Shown here piece by piece: positions 9,037 through 17,530 of a stretch of DNA of 64,000 nucleotides. Made by a program: the position numbers and the translations under genes. Every line of letters starts with the position of its first letter. The first letter of the stretch is position 1. Source of the stretch: Streptomyces sp. NBC_01428 (GTDB taxonomy: Bacteria; Actinomycetota; Actinomycetes; Streptomycetales; Streptomycetaceae); NCBI RefSeq assembly GCF_036231965.1, contig NZ_CP109499.1, positions 558,001 to 622,000 on the forward strand, written 5' to 3'. The notes beneath the pieces are model-generated. The model did no database searches and was not told the origin of the DNA. It saw only the letters and a program-made list of their open reading frames with translations.

Positions 9037-9223
9037 TCAGCGGAACTCGTGGACCACTTGGATCGGGCCGACGATGTTGCTGTTGAACTCGTCGAGCTCC
9101 TCGCCCGGCGTCGAAGACCGCCGCGCACGCCATGTGCCGCGTGTGTTTCAGCGCCGGTCTCCCCCTCAGGGTGGACGTGGACGAGCCGGAGATCTCCACC
9201 TGGGGTTCCACCCGCGGGTCCAC
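9037..9223 (-). pseudogene. Remnant resembling an ADP-ribosylation/crystallin J1-type small protein
   Basis: On the minus strand one frame ends EELDEFNSNIVGPIQVVHEFR and a stop at 9037-9039, which resembles the C-terminal end I recall for a small actinobacterial family annotated as ADP-ribosylation/crystallin J1 (usually about 110 residues, ending in a similar EFN-NIVG-I-V pattern). Only about 35 residues are open in this frame before a stop at 9148; similar upstream sequence appears to continue in another frame. This looks like a decayed, frameshifted gene. The family match is from memory, hence the low confidence. Confidence 0.4.
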
Positions 9224-9256
9224 GCGTCGAAGGCGCTGTCACAGCAGGCTTGGGGC

Positions 9257-9799
9257 ATGACGACATCCGATTGGATCACCGACATCGCCCTGATTCTCGT
9301 CGTGTTCCGGCAGTTGCGGGAGGGCCGGCTCGATCTCAAGTCCTTCCTCATCCCGCTGGGCATCGTGACCTTCGTGGCGCACACGTACCTCGACTCGATC
9401 CCCACCGGTGGCAACGACCTGGTGCTGGTGGGCACCCTCATGGCCGCGGGCGCCGCACTCGGTGTCGCCGGCGGCGTCTACACCCGCATACGCTCCGCGG
9501 GCGGACACCTGTTGATCAAGGCCGGTGCGGTCTCGGCGATCCTGTGGGTGGTCGGCATGGGCGCCCGGATGGGCTTCCAACTGTGGGTCGACCACGGCGG
9601 CGGCGACGATGTCGCCCGTTTCAGCGTCACCCACCACATCACCAGTGACCAGGCCTGGGTCGCCGCGTTCGTCCTGATGGCACTCACCGAGGTGGTCACC
9701 AGGCTGGCCACCATCTTCGTACGGAGCCGGATGACGCCCCGCGCCCAACCGGCCCCGGTGACAGGCCGCGAGGCACCGGTCGCCGACACCCTGGTCTGA
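9257..9799 (+). CDS. Four-helix membrane protein, unknown function
   Basis: 180 residues from ATG at 9257; the ribosome-binding site is weak (GGGG close to the start). Four to five hydrophobic segments are visible: about 6-18, 30-42, 52-72 (LVLVGTLMAAGAALGVAGGV), 85-100 and 125-145. The C-terminal tail of about 25 residues is polar. There is no recognisable catalytic motif. It resembles DUF1453-like or other small actinobacterial membrane proteins, but I cannot name a function. It precedes the LacI gene on the same strand with a gap of 72 bp. Confidence 0.75.
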   Translation: MTTSDWITDIALILVVFRQLREGRLDLKSFLIPLGIVTFVAHTYLDSIPTGGNDLVLVGTLMAAGAALGVAGGVYTRIRSAGGHLLIKAGAVSAILWVVGMGARMGFQLWVDHGGGDDVARFSVTHHITSDQAWVAAFVLMALTEVVTRLATIFVRSRMTPRAQPAPVTGREAPVADTLV

Positions 9800-9871
9800 C
9801 CGAGCGGCCCTCCGACCGGTCCGCCACCTGTGGCGCGAGCGGGTGGTTCGATACCTTGGGAGCGTCGTTCG

Positions 9872-10948
9872 ATGAGAAGAGGAAGAGCGTTGACCCAGCT
9901 CCCCGACGTCTCACGAGCGCCCACGATGACGGATGTCGCACGCGTCGCCGGCGTGTCCCACCAGACGGTTTCCCGCGTCCTCAGCGACCACCCGAACGTC
10001 AGCGCCAAAACGCGTGCGGCGGTGACGCGGGTCATCGAACAGCTGGGATACCGGCGGAACTCCGCCGCGCGGGCTCTCGCCACCCGCCGGACCCACACGT
10101 TGGGTGTCATGGCGGTGGACACCACGCTCTACGGCCCGGCCAGCACGCTCGCCGGAGTCCAGGAGGCGGCGCGGGAGCGCGGCTACCTCACCTCCGCGGT
10201 CACCCTGAGGACGGCCACCCAGGGAGCCCTCGCCGAGGCCATGCACCACCTCGCGGAGTGGGGCGTCGAAGGGATCGTCGCCGTCACTCCGCAACGGGCG
10301 GCAGTGCGGGCCCTGGCATCGCTGGCGGCGCCCTGTCCCGTGGTCACCGTGGAGGGTGGCCACACGCTGGACCTGCCGGGAGTGTCACTGGATCAGCGTC
10401 TCGGCGCCCGCATGCTCACGGAACATCTCCTCGCGTCGGGTCATGCGACGGTGTGGCATGTCTCCGGGCCGCTCGACTGGCTGGAGAGCGAGGCCCGCAC
10501 CGAGGGCTGGGAGGGCGCACTGCGCGATGCCGGTGCGGTGGTGCCGCCGCCGTTGCGTGGCGACTGGAGCCCACTGTCGGGATATCTGGCCGGCCGGCAG
10601 CTCGCGGACCGGGTCCTCGCGTCGCCGGGGCGGCAGGCGGCCCCGACCGCGGTGTTCGTCGCGAACGATCAGATGGCTCTGGGCGTCCTGCGGGCGTTCC
10701 GGGAAGCGGGCCTTGATACGCCGGAGGACGTGGCCGTCGCCGGGTTCGACGACATCCCCGAGGCGGAGTTCTTCCCTCCGCCCCTCACCACGATCCGTCA
10801 GGATTTCGCGTCGCTCGGTCGCAGCAGTATCGGACTGCTCTTGGACCACATCGAGGGCAGGACGAGCGAGTCGACGCATCTGACGGTGGCTCCGGAGCTC
10901 GTCGTGCGCGCGAGTACGACCCTGCGGAGATCCGCTTCCGAGGCGTGA
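9872..10948 (+). CDS. LacI-family transcriptional regulator
   Basis: 358 residues from ATG at 9872; a TTG at 9890 with AGGA six bases upstream is a credible alternative start. The LacI helix-turn-helix is at about 18-45 (MTDVARVAGVSHQTVSRVL) with the hinge region RRNSAARALATRR, followed by the periplasmic-binding-protein-like sugar-sensing domain (VFVANDQMALGVLRAF, VAGFDDIPEAEFFPPPLTTIRQ). Such regulators repress sugar-utilisation genes. It is not divergent from an obvious target; the nearest glycan genes (GH92, GH87) lie on either side. It is a candidate for binding the GACAACGTTGTC sites, which is inference only. Confidence 0.92.
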   Translation: MRRGRALTQLPDVSRAPTMTDVARVAGVSHQTVSRVLSDHPNVSAKTRAAVTRVIEQLGYRRNSAARALATRRTHTLGVMAVDTTLYGPASTLAGVQEAARERGYLTSAVTLRTATQGALAEAMHHLAEWGVEGIVAVTPQRAAVRALASLAAPCPVVTVEGGHTLDLPGVSLDQRLGARMLTEHLLASGHATVWHVSGPLDWLESEARTEGWEGALRDAGAVVPPPLRGDWSPLSGYLAGRQLADRVLASPGRQAAPTAVFVANDQMALGVLRAFREAGLDTPEDVAVAGFDDIPEAEFFPPPLTTIRQDFASLGRSSIGLLLDHIEGRTSESTHLTVAPELVVRASTTLRRSASEA

Positions 10949-11043
10949 ACGCCCCGGGACCGTTCGACCTGGGTCGCCCCCCCGGCTCGGCATTCCCCTC
11001 GGGCGAACAACAGGATCGAGGGTCGAACGACGCTCCCGAGGAG

Positions 11044-11084
11044 GGTGCGCACAGTCGACGCCGCCGGACGGCGACTGCGCGCAC
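11044..11084. terminator. Hairpin between convergent lacI and GH87 genes
   Basis: GGTGCGC...GCGCACC outer arms with a further CAGTCG/CGACTG pairing and a CGCCG/CGGCG top, forming a long imperfect stem. It probably terminates both genes. Confidence 0.55.
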
Positions 11085-11106
11085 CCCGTACCTCAGTGAC
11101 GAGACG

Positions 11107-13194
11107 CTACGGCCACGGTGTCGGGGCCGGCGGTGCGACCACCGGAGGCCGGTCGTCGCACGTGATGGTGTTCGGGAGTTCCCAGGACGCCATCCACGCG
11201 CCCGTCGTGCCGCCACCGTCGTTGCCGCCGAGGTCCTGCACCGCGAACTCGGATCCCGTGGGCGGGAAGTTGAACGATCCGCAGTTGTTGATGCCGACCG
11301 CGCCGACGTTGCGGGCGTCCACGTTCTCGAAGGACGCCGAACCGGCGGAGCGGGCGCTCAGCACCGACGTGCCGGTGCCGTCCACGCGGATGTCCTTGAA
11401 GTGGACTCCCCGGATCGCGTACTTGTCCTTCACCGGGAAGTCGGAGACCAGCATCACCGCGTTGTAGGTGTTGTCGAGGAAGTGGTCGCCGGTGACCTGG
11501 ATGTCGGCGTCGATGTCCCGCTCCAGGGCGTAGAACCAGATGGCGCCGAGACCGATCTTCCAGTTGAGCTCGAACGGTCCCGATCGCACGGTGGTGTTGT
11601 CCGTGATCCACAGGTGCCCGCCGAACGGTTCCGCGCCGAAGCGGGAGCCGACCTGGATGGCGCTGCCCTCCCTGATGGGGTCGGCGATGAGGTTGCCGGT
11701 GACCTTGTTGTCGGTACCGCCGTACAGGGCGATGCCGTTGGCGAGGACGGGGGTCTGCACGGTGTTGTGGGAGAAGACGTTGCGCGCGTTGCCGGTCTTC
11801 TCCGACCACATGGCCAGCCCGTCGTCACCGGAGTTGCGGACGAAGGTGTCCGAGACGGTGGAGTCGGTGACGCCGGTGTGGAAGTTGAGGCCGTCGGCGA
11901 TCTGGTCGGCGATCACGTTGCGTGTGATGCGCAGGCGGGTCATGGGGCCGTCGAACCACATGCCGACCTTGGTGTGGTGCAGATAGAGGCCGTCGATCGT
12001 CGAGTCGCTGAGGGCGCCGCCGATGGCGTTGACCTGGTCGGTGTCGACGCGTTCACGGACGTCGCCCTCGACGGCGAAGCCGGACAGGTGGACGTCGTGA
12101 CTGCCGCCGTCCGCCGCGTCCTTTCCGTAGAAACCGACACCGGTGTGGACCGACCCGTCGGGGGCCGGGGTGTCGAGGGTGACCTGGTGTCCCTTGACGA
12201 CGGTGTACCAGTTGCCCGCGCCGACGATCGTCACGTCGTCCACGACGATGTGCCGGTTCACCTGGTAGGTGCCGGGCGGCAGATACACCTTGAGGTGGCG
12301 CTTCTTGGCGTACGCGATGGCGCGATCGAACGCGTCGCCCGCGTCACGTCGGCCGGTGGGGTCGGCGCCGAACGCGAGGACGTTCGCCGCGCGCAGCTCG
12401 ATGTGCGGGGCCGCGACGAGTTGCGTGTCGAGCAGGTCGATCACCGTCCAGGCCGCCGCGCTGCCCGGGGGCGCGGTGAGCCGGACGGTGTCGCCCGCCT
12501 CGTAGCGCTTGCCGAGCAGGAGCCGTTGCTCGTCGTAGAAGTGGCTGGGCCTGAACGGCTTGTCGACGACGGGAGTCGGGGTGGTGGCGGCGGGCACGCA
12601 TCCGCACTCCGTGATCCACCAGTCCGGGTGCAGCAGGTCGGCCTGGGGGTCGTTGCTGAACGGATACTGGTTGTAGAGCCAGGAGTACTGCGAGGTGAGC
12701 GTCATCGTGGAGCGGTGCCTGCCGTCGACGGAGACGTCGAGCGGTGCGGTGATGCCGCCGCCCCGGGGCGCGTCCGGGATGCTGTAGCGCACGGTGAGAG
12801 CGTTGGCGGCCCGCGGCAGGGTGAACTCGACGTGCTCGCCCGGCTTCAGGCGCACCGCGGTCCGGCCCGAGGCTTCCGAGGGCAGGGTGTAGGCGGTGCG
12901 GTCGGGGCCGATGACCGTGCCGTTCGTCGACGCGTTCTCCGCCTCCTGTTCGGCGAAGTCCACGGCGGCGCCGCGCCCCGCGACGAGGGCGGGATCGAGG
13001 CCGGCCCGGGTCACCACCGGAGTGCCGGCGCCGCCGCCCTGCGCGCCGGCCTGCACGCCGGCCGCGGGTGCCGGTGAGCCGAGGCCGAGGACCAGTCCGG
13101 CGGCCGCCGCGGTCACTGCCGCGGCGGTTCTGACCGGTCTTCGCGCGCGGCTGCGGACCCGCTCCGCATCCCCGTCTGTGCTGTACCGCGACAT
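11107..13194 (-). CDS. Secreted GH87-like beta-helix alpha-1,3-glucanase
   Basis: 695 residues from ATG. The signal peptide has an Arg-rich N-terminus and core AAAVTAAAAGLVLGLG, cleaved near PAPAAG. Residues about 60-250 form beta-sandwich modules. From about 255 (AANVLAFGADPTGRRDAGDAFDRA) there is a right-handed parallel beta-helix, with repeats such as STIDGLYLHHTKVGMWF. The blocks QIADGLNFHTGV and NSGDDGLAMWSE match the Asp-containing catalytic blocks of GH87 (mycodextranase/alpha-1,3-glucanase), including the adjacent Asp pair. It would act outside the cell on alpha-1,3-glucans such as fungal wall glucan. Other pectate-lyase-like beta-helix enzymes are the alternative. Single gene, convergent with lacI. 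Confidence 0.72.
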   Translation of the reverse strand: MSRYSTDGDAERVRSRARRPVRTAAAVTAAAAGLVLGLGSPAPAAGVQAGAQGGGAGTPVVTRAGLDPALVAGRGAAVDFAEQEAENASTNGTVIGPDRTAYTLPSEASGRTAVRLKPGEHVEFTLPRAANALTVRYSIPDAPRGGGITAPLDVSVDGRHRSTMTLTSQYSWLYNQYPFSNDPQADLLHPDWWITECGCVPAATTPTPVVDKPFRPSHFYDEQRLLLGKRYEAGDTVRLTAPPGSAAAWTVIDLLDTQLVAAPHIELRAANVLAFGADPTGRRDAGDAFDRAIAYAKKRHLKVYLPPGTYQVNRHIVVDDVTIVGAGNWYTVVKGHQVTLDTPAPDGSVHTGVGFYGKDAADGGSHDVHLSGFAVEGDVRERVDTDQVNAIGGALSDSTIDGLYLHHTKVGMWFDGPMTRLRITRNVIADQIADGLNFHTGVTDSTVSDTFVRNSGDDGLAMWSEKTGNARNVFSHNTVQTPVLANGIALYGGTDNKVTGNLIADPIREGSAIQVGSRFGAEPFGGHLWITDNTTVRSGPFELNWKIGLGAIWFYALERDIDADIQVTGDHFLDNTYNAVMLVSDFPVKDKYAIRGVHFKDIRVDGTGTSVLSARSAGSASFENVDARNVGAVGINNCGSFNFPPTGSEFAVQDLGGNDGGGTTGAWMASWELPNTITCDDRPPVVAPPAPTPWP

Positions 13195-13619
13195 CGGATT
13201 CTCGTTTCTTTCGGGACGGACGAACCAGGACGGACGAGGGGCGAGGAACGAGCGCCGAGCACGGTCGGACAGTGGCGGGGAAGGGTGGACGAACGGTGCG
13301 TGCGAAGGGAGTTGAGCCGCCGCGCCATGCGAGCGGGCGGCAGGAGGCGGAGGCCGTGCCGGTGCGGTGACAGTAGGACGTGGCGGGGCCGCCCTACAAG
13401 ACGCCGGACACCTCTTTCCATCATCTAGTTCGGTTCCTGCGTTCTTTCATCGATTTCTTGCAGCCCCTCGCACGACGGGACACCCGCCTCGCACTGCTCC
13501 CCGTCCCCTGGCTTTGCACGGCGGCCCCCGGTCGACCCACCGAAGCCTCCTTCCCTATTCTTCCCTACCTGCCATACCAGTGAGGTAGGATAAGGAGTCT
13601 TAAAAAACTTTGGGGAGCC
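13195..13619. other. 425-bp divergent intergenic region
   Basis: Upstream of both the GH87-like gene and the HTH/YqeY operon. A TAGGAT hexamer at 13586-13591 could be the -10 element for the HTH gene, and GGGGAG precedes its ATG. The rest is unusually pyrimidine-rich on the + strand around 13420-13580 and contains no gene I can support. No copy of the GACAACGTTGTC palindrome is present. Confidence 0.45.
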
Positions 13620-14060
13620 ATGTCAGCTTCAGCTCTGTACTCGACCGAAGAGGTCGCCGAGATGCTCGGCCTCCACGTCCGCACGGTTCGCGGCTATGTG
13701 CGGGACGGCCTCCTGCCCGCTGTGCGGATCGGCAAGCAGTACCGGATCGCGGCGGCGGATGTGGACGCCCTCACCGAGGGCCGTACTCCGGCGCCGCCCG
13801 CCCCGGAGGGGAGCGGTCGACCGCGCGTCGAGGTGACGGCCGTCGTTCAGGTAGACGGGATCGACAGGGCGGCGATGTCCCGGCTGAGCACGCTCGTGAC
13901 GAGCGCGGCGGCGACCCGTCCGGGGCGTGGGTCGCGCCTGCACCTGGAGACCCTCTACGACGAGCAGCGGAACTCCGCGAAGTTCGTGGCCATCGGCAGC
14001 GCCGACGACACGGCCACGCTGGTCGGCCTCATCGGAGCGTTCGCGGAGTCGGAACTGTGA
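13620..14060 (+). CDS. Excisionase/MerR-type helix-turn-helix protein
   Basis: 146 residues from ATG with GGGGAG upstream. Residues about 7-52 form a winged HTH_17 domain (YSTEEVAEMLGLHVRTVRGYVRDG, then LPAVRIGKQYRIAAADVDAL). The C-terminal 90 residues form a compact alpha/beta region without a known name. This looks like a chromosomal regulator and not a phage excisionase, because no integrase is near. It is followed after 43 bp by a YqeY-type gene on the same strand, forming a likely two-gene unit. Confidence 0.82.
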   Translation: MSASALYSTEEVAEMLGLHVRTVRGYVRDGLLPAVRIGKQYRIAAADVDALTEGRTPAPPAPEGSGRPRVEVTAVVQVDGIDRAAMSRLSTLVTSAAATRPGRGSRLHLETLYDEQRNSAKFVAIGSADDTATLVGLIGAFAESEL

Positions 14061-14103
14061 GCGTCCACTCGATCCAGCAGTCCCCGACGGACGGGGACCA
14101 GGA

Positions 14104-14502
14104 ATGACCAGGAGTCCCGACATGCAGGTTCCCGAAGACGCCCAGGCTCTCCGGTCGCTGCTCCGCACCGATCTCGTCGCCGCGATGAAGGCGCGCCGGA
14201 CCGAGGCGGTCGGCGCGCTGCGCACCGCCATCGCGGTCATCGACAACGCCGAAGCCGTGGAGACCCCGGCGCAGGCCTCGGTTCATGCGGTGAGCGAACA
14301 CGTCGCCGGCGCCCGCACCGGCGTCGGTTCGACAGAAGCGGAACGCCGCGTCCTGTCCCTCGACGACGTTCGCGCCCTCTTGCAGGCACAGGTCGACGAC
14401 CGCACCGGCGAGGCCGATCGGTACGACACCTATGGTCAGCGCGACGCGGCTCTTCGACTCCGCCGCGAGGCCGACGTCCTCCGTCAGTACCTGGTCGGCT
14501 GA
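14104..14502 (+). CDS. GatB/YqeY-domain protein
   Basis: 132 residues from ATG at 14104. An ATG at 14122 with GGAG seven bases upstream is an equally good start. The sequence LRTDLVAAMKARRTEAVGALRTAIAVIDNAEA is the N-terminal helix of YqeY-like proteins, whose C-terminal helical domain resembles the tRNA-binding tail of GatB. The family normally has about 150 residues. Its role is not established; an effect on tRNA-dependent amidation or RNA binding is often assumed. It probably shares a transcript with the preceding HTH gene. Confidence 0.85.
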   Translation: MTRSPDMQVPEDAQALRSLLRTDLVAAMKARRTEAVGALRTAIAVIDNAEAVETPAQASVHAVSEHVAGARTGVGSTEAERRVLSLDDVRALLQAQVDDRTGEADRYDTYGQRDAALRLRREADVLRQYLVG

Positions 14503-14512
14503 GACCACTTCC

Positions 14513-14638
14513 TCAGTCGCGCCCGCGCGGGCTCACCCACAGACGACCCATCTGTCGTCGGTCCCGGCGGATCAGGACGGCGGTGCTGATCGCGACGAAG
14601 AAGAGGGCGGTGGCGAGCGGTGCGATGAAGTAGGTCAT
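14513..14638 (-). CDS. 41-residue single-pass membrane protein
   Basis: ATG at 14638 with GGAG five bases upstream. The protein has one hydrophobic helix (YFIAPLATALFFVAISTAVLI) followed by a basic tail RRDRRQ, so the N-terminus would face out. The start codon overlaps the stop of the upstream small ORF as ATGA, indicating translational coupling. Function unknown. Confidence 0.6.
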   Translation of the reverse strand: MTYFIAPLATALFFVAISTAVLIRRDRRQMGRLWVSPRGRD

Positions 14639-14838
14639 GTCGACTCCAGTCGCCCGGCCGCGCGCTGCGCGCCAGGACAGGCGAGAACGTGATGAGGGTG
14701 GGCCGCGGGGGTTCCGACGGCCCGGTTCGAGGCCATGCCCCGGAACGCGGCCGACGAACCGGAGCGCACGGCCACGGCGAGGGCGGCGGTGAACGCGATG
14801 CCGGGCAGCCCCGTGGCTGTCTCCACGAACATCCGCAT
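14635..14838 (-). CDS. Small ORF starting MRMFVETATGLPG, possibly truncated
   Basis: 67 residues from ATG at 14838 with a strong GGAGGGGG site. The first 25 residues (ETATGLPGIAFTAALAVAV) resemble the membrane-entry segment of longer actinobacterial membrane proteins, but the remaining 40 residues are polar with low complexity, as if the gene had been broken by a frameshift. The ATGA overlap with the next small gene favours real translation. Hypothetical. Confidence 0.45.
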   Translation of the reverse strand: MRMFVETATGLPGIAFTAALAVAVRSGSSAAFRGMASNRAVGTPAAHPHHVLACPGAQRAAGRLEST

Positions 14839-15172
14839 CTCCGCCCCCTCCCTCGCCCGCCGTGATCGGGTGGCGCACTGCTCCCCTCCGGGGTCCGTGC
14901 CGGACATCACCTGCCGGTGACCGGCACCAGAACCCTTCGCAGTGCTCCGCCGACGTCATGGTGCACGGTCGGCCCACGGGCGCGCATTGCCGAACCTCGG
15001 CAGTGTTCTCGAGGGCGTCCATGCCGGTGACCCGCCAAAAGCACGTCACCGGCACGTCACTTCGGAGGTGACGTGCCAGGCCCGGGAGACCCCGAGTGCT
15101 GTCCGCACGCCTGCATGGACGCCTTCACCGAGGGCTACGAGCCGGCCGGCGCAGGCCCTCGGACCCGCCGGT

Positions 15173-15706
15173 TCACCGCTGCCGGGCGTTGCCCATCTCC
15201 GCGGCGAACGCCGTCGGTGAACCGTCGAAGCCGCGGACCGCCTCCTGAAGCGACCAGGCGCCGGAACCGTCCCTGGTGAACTCCGCAATCGTCGTGGCGT
15301 TCGATCCCGCGACCCGACTGAGATCGTCCGTCATCAGCTCCCGGTAGTCCTCGACCACCAGGACCCCCGCGTTCCTGATGTCTCCGAACGTCAGGACCCC
15401 CCGGTCCTGGTGGATCGCCACACCCACCACGACGCGCGCGTACGACGACGCCAGCCGGTCGAGCTCCAGCACCATCACCTCGACGAAGCCGAGGCCGACG
15501 CCGGTCTCACTGTGTCGGCTCATGTTGATGGTTCCGTCCGGTGACCGGCTCTCGGTGTGGACGACGTACACCGGTCGCCCGTACGGCTCCTCGACGGAAT
15601 AGGTCGCCGCCATGATGTCGAGGTGACGGGGCGCCTCTCCCCAGGGACTGGGATCCCAGCGGAGTTTCACCTGGACCTTCGCGAGCCCCCTGCTGACACC
15701 GCTCAC
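15173..15706 (-). CDS. TerD-family protein
   Basis: 177 residues. GTG at 15706 is chosen because GGGGAGG sits eight bases upstream; the frame stays open further but without a site. The fold-specific pattern VQVKLRWDPSP, then GRPVYVVHTESRSPDGTINMSRHSETG, and DRLASSYARVVVGVAIHQDRGVLTFGDI is that of TerD/CABP1 calcium-binding stress proteins. The acidic Ca-binding loop is less clear than in classical TerD. Streptomyces carry many paralogues linked to tellurite or general stress and development. It is a solitary gene here; a direct repeat lies just upstream. Confidence 0.82.
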   Translation of the reverse strand: MSGVSRGLAKVQVKLRWDPSPWGEAPRHLDIMAATYSVEEPYGRPVYVVHTESRSPDGTINMSRHSETGVGLGFVEVMVLELDRLASSYARVVVGVAIHQDRGVLTFGDIRNAGVLVVEDYRELMTDDLSRVAGSNATTIAEFTRDGSGAWSLQEAVRGFDGSPTAFAAEMGNARQR

Positions 15707-15728
15707 GGACGTCGCCTCCCCTGAACCC

Positions 15729-15748
15729 AACGCGTATGGAACGCGTAT
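15729..15748 (-). promoter_or_regulatory. AACGCGTAT direct repeat upstream of terD gene
   Basis: Two identical 9-mers (15729-15737 and 15740-15748) 11 bp apart, so on the same helix face, ending about 23 bp upstream of the start codon. On the minus strand a TTGACG lies just upstream, suggesting a promoter overlap. Confidence 0.4.
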
Positions 15749-15951
15749 CCACGTCGTCAAGTATCGCCCCGCGTGCGACTGTTCAGGCAGGGCGCGATCG
15801 GGAGTGGGATATGCCGGGCGCCGGGGCGAGTCCCCGGCCGCCCGTCGTCGGACAGTCGTGTCGCGCCGCCCCGCTCCTCCGGAGCCGAGACCGCTCGGCA
15901 CAGGGACCTTTAGGCTGGCGGGGCTGCCGCCGAGGAGGAGACACGACGCCG

Positions 15952-16533
15952 ATGTTCAGGCTCTCACTGCCCGTTGCCACGGAACGGCTCACTCTGCGCC
16001 CGTTCACGCCGGACGACCTCGACGACCTGCACGCGTATCAGAGTCTTCCCGATGTCGCCCGTCACCTCTTCCGGCCGCCGCTCACCCGCGACCAGTGCGC
16101 GCGGAGTCTGACGCGGCGAGCCGCCGGTACCGCGTGGGCCGAGGACGGCGACGACCTGGTGGTGGCCGTGTGCGAGACGGACGGGACGACGGTCGTCGGC
16201 GAGATCGTTCTCAAACTTGCGAGCGCGCGAGCGCGCCAGGCCGAGATCGGCTGGGTCTTCCATCCGGCCTACGGCGGACGGGGATACGCCACGGAGGCCG
16301 CACGCGCGACCGCTTCACTCGCCTTCGCGGAGCTGAACGTCCACCGGCTGTTCGCCCGTCTCGACGTACTCAACACCGGTTCGGTGCGCGTGTGCGAGCG
16401 GCTCGGCATGCGCCGCGAAGCGCACTTCGTCGAGAACGACCTCGACGGGGAGCGCTGGGCCGACGAGTACGTCTACGCGACACTCGCCCGCGAGTGGAAG
16501 ACCGTTCCGGTCCGGCCCGATCCTCTCCGGTGA
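15952..16533 (+). CDS. GNAT acetyltransferase (RimJ/RimL type)
   Basis: 193 residues from ATG. Begins with the typical ATERLTLRPFTPDDLDDLHAY, has the acetyl-CoA loop EIGWVFHPAYGGRGYATEAAR (GxGYATEA) near residue 105 and the closing block HRLFARLDVLNTGSVRVCERLGM. This is the Acetyltransf_3 subgroup that acetylates N-terminal or small-molecule amines. The substrate is not predictable. It is divergent from TerD by 245 bp. Confidence 0.9.
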   Translation: MFRLSLPVATERLTLRPFTPDDLDDLHAYQSLPDVARHLFRPPLTRDQCARSLTRRAAGTAWAEDGDDLVVAVCETDGTTVVGEIVLKLASARARQAEIGWVFHPAYGGRGYATEAARATASLAFAELNVHRLFARLDVLNTGSVRVCERLGMRREAHFVENDLDGERWADEYVYATLAREWKTVPVRPDPLR

Positions 16534-16606
16534 GCCCGATGGAGCACGGACGCGATCGAGGGCCCGAAGCCTGACGACGACCGGCAACCGACAACGACAG
16601 CCGCCC

Positions 16607-16628
16607 CGAACCGGCTTCGCACGGTTCG
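16607..16628. terminator. Short hairpin between convergent genes
   Basis: CGAACCG-8-CGGTTCG between the GNAT gene and the convergent reductase-like gene. Short stem, so only a possible terminator. Confidence 0.35.
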
Positions 16629-16629
16629 A

Positions 16630-17256
16630 TCAGGACGCCGGTGACGAGGGCCGGCGGACCACCTCGTAGTGCAGATGCGTCACGCCAGGTGCCGGGATCG
16701 TCTGGAGGAGGCGCAGGTCCACGTGGCGCGGGAGTTCGTGGAAGAAGGGGCGGCCGCCTCCGAGGAGGACCGGCACCTGGTGGAGGATCACCTCGTCCAC
16801 CAGGTCCGCCGCCAGCGCGGAGGACAGCAGGCCGCCGCCCATGAGGGCGACGTCCTTGCCCTGCGCGGCCTCGCGGGCCGCCGCCACCGCGTCCTCGATG
16901 CCGGTGGTGACGAGCATCTGCGCCTCGGTGATCTCTGGCGCGGGGCGGTGGCTGAGGACGAAGAGCGGCGCCGTCGGGTGCGGGCCGCCGCCGCCGAAAT
17001 GACGGGAGTGCTCGTACGTGGTGCGGCCCGCCACCGTCGCCCCCACCCGGCCCGCGATCGCGTCGAAGAACCGGGCGCTGGGTTCGCTGAGGCTGAATCC
17101 GTCGAACGACTCGCTCGACGTGTCGCCGCCGAAGTACCAGTCGAAGAGCATCGTCGCGTCACCGAGCCCGCTGCCGAACTCGTCCTGACCCTCGGGGACG
17201 CGACCACTGATGTAGCCGTCGACCGAGACGGCGTGGGCGCTGAAGACCTTGCTCAT
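16630..17256 (-). CDS. Dihydrofolate-reductase/RibD C-terminal family protein
   Basis: 208 residues from ATG with AGGAG upstream. Starts SKVFSAHAVSVDGYISG and contains TVAGRTTYEHSRHFGG and the nucleotide-binding DVALMGGGLLSSALAADLVDE, which are the signatures of the RibD_C family of NADPH-dependent reductases. It lacks the deaminase domain of true RibD. The substrate is unknown; many paralogues occur in actinobacteria. It is divergent from the VOC gene across a 274-bp gap. Confidence 0.88.
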   Translation of the reverse strand: MSKVFSAHAVSVDGYISGRVPEGQDEFGSGLGDATMLFDWYFGGDTSSESFDGFSLSEPSARFFDAIAGRVGATVAGRTTYEHSRHFGGGGPHPTAPLFVLSHRPAPEITEAQMLVTTGIEDAVAAAREAAQGKDVALMGGGLLSSALAADLVDEVILHQVPVLLGGGRPFFHELPRHVDLRLLQTIPAPGVTHLHYEVVRRPSSPAS

Positions 17257-17530
17257 GCTGCTCCTGCGCTGTTGCGGGGGAAGGGGGGGATCGTGGGGGA
17301 ATGTGGTGGGCCGGTCGGCGCACGTCGTCGGCGTCTGTCGGCGGGGAGTGCCCGGCTCCCGCCAACATAGCGATCGCCCGCGTCTGTCGATGGAAGGCTG
17401 CCGGGTGATCGGCGCGGCTGGAGTATTCGCCCGGCGGGGCAGACACCCTCCCCCCAACGGACGATGGACGAGCGGCGGGCGAAGCGTGGTGCGGGCCCGG
17501 CCCGTCGCCGTGTCCTGGCAGGATTGCGCC

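Noticed and set aside
13620..14060. Phage excisionase
   Set aside because: No integrase, attachment site or phage gene nearby; it lies in an operon with a YqeY gene.
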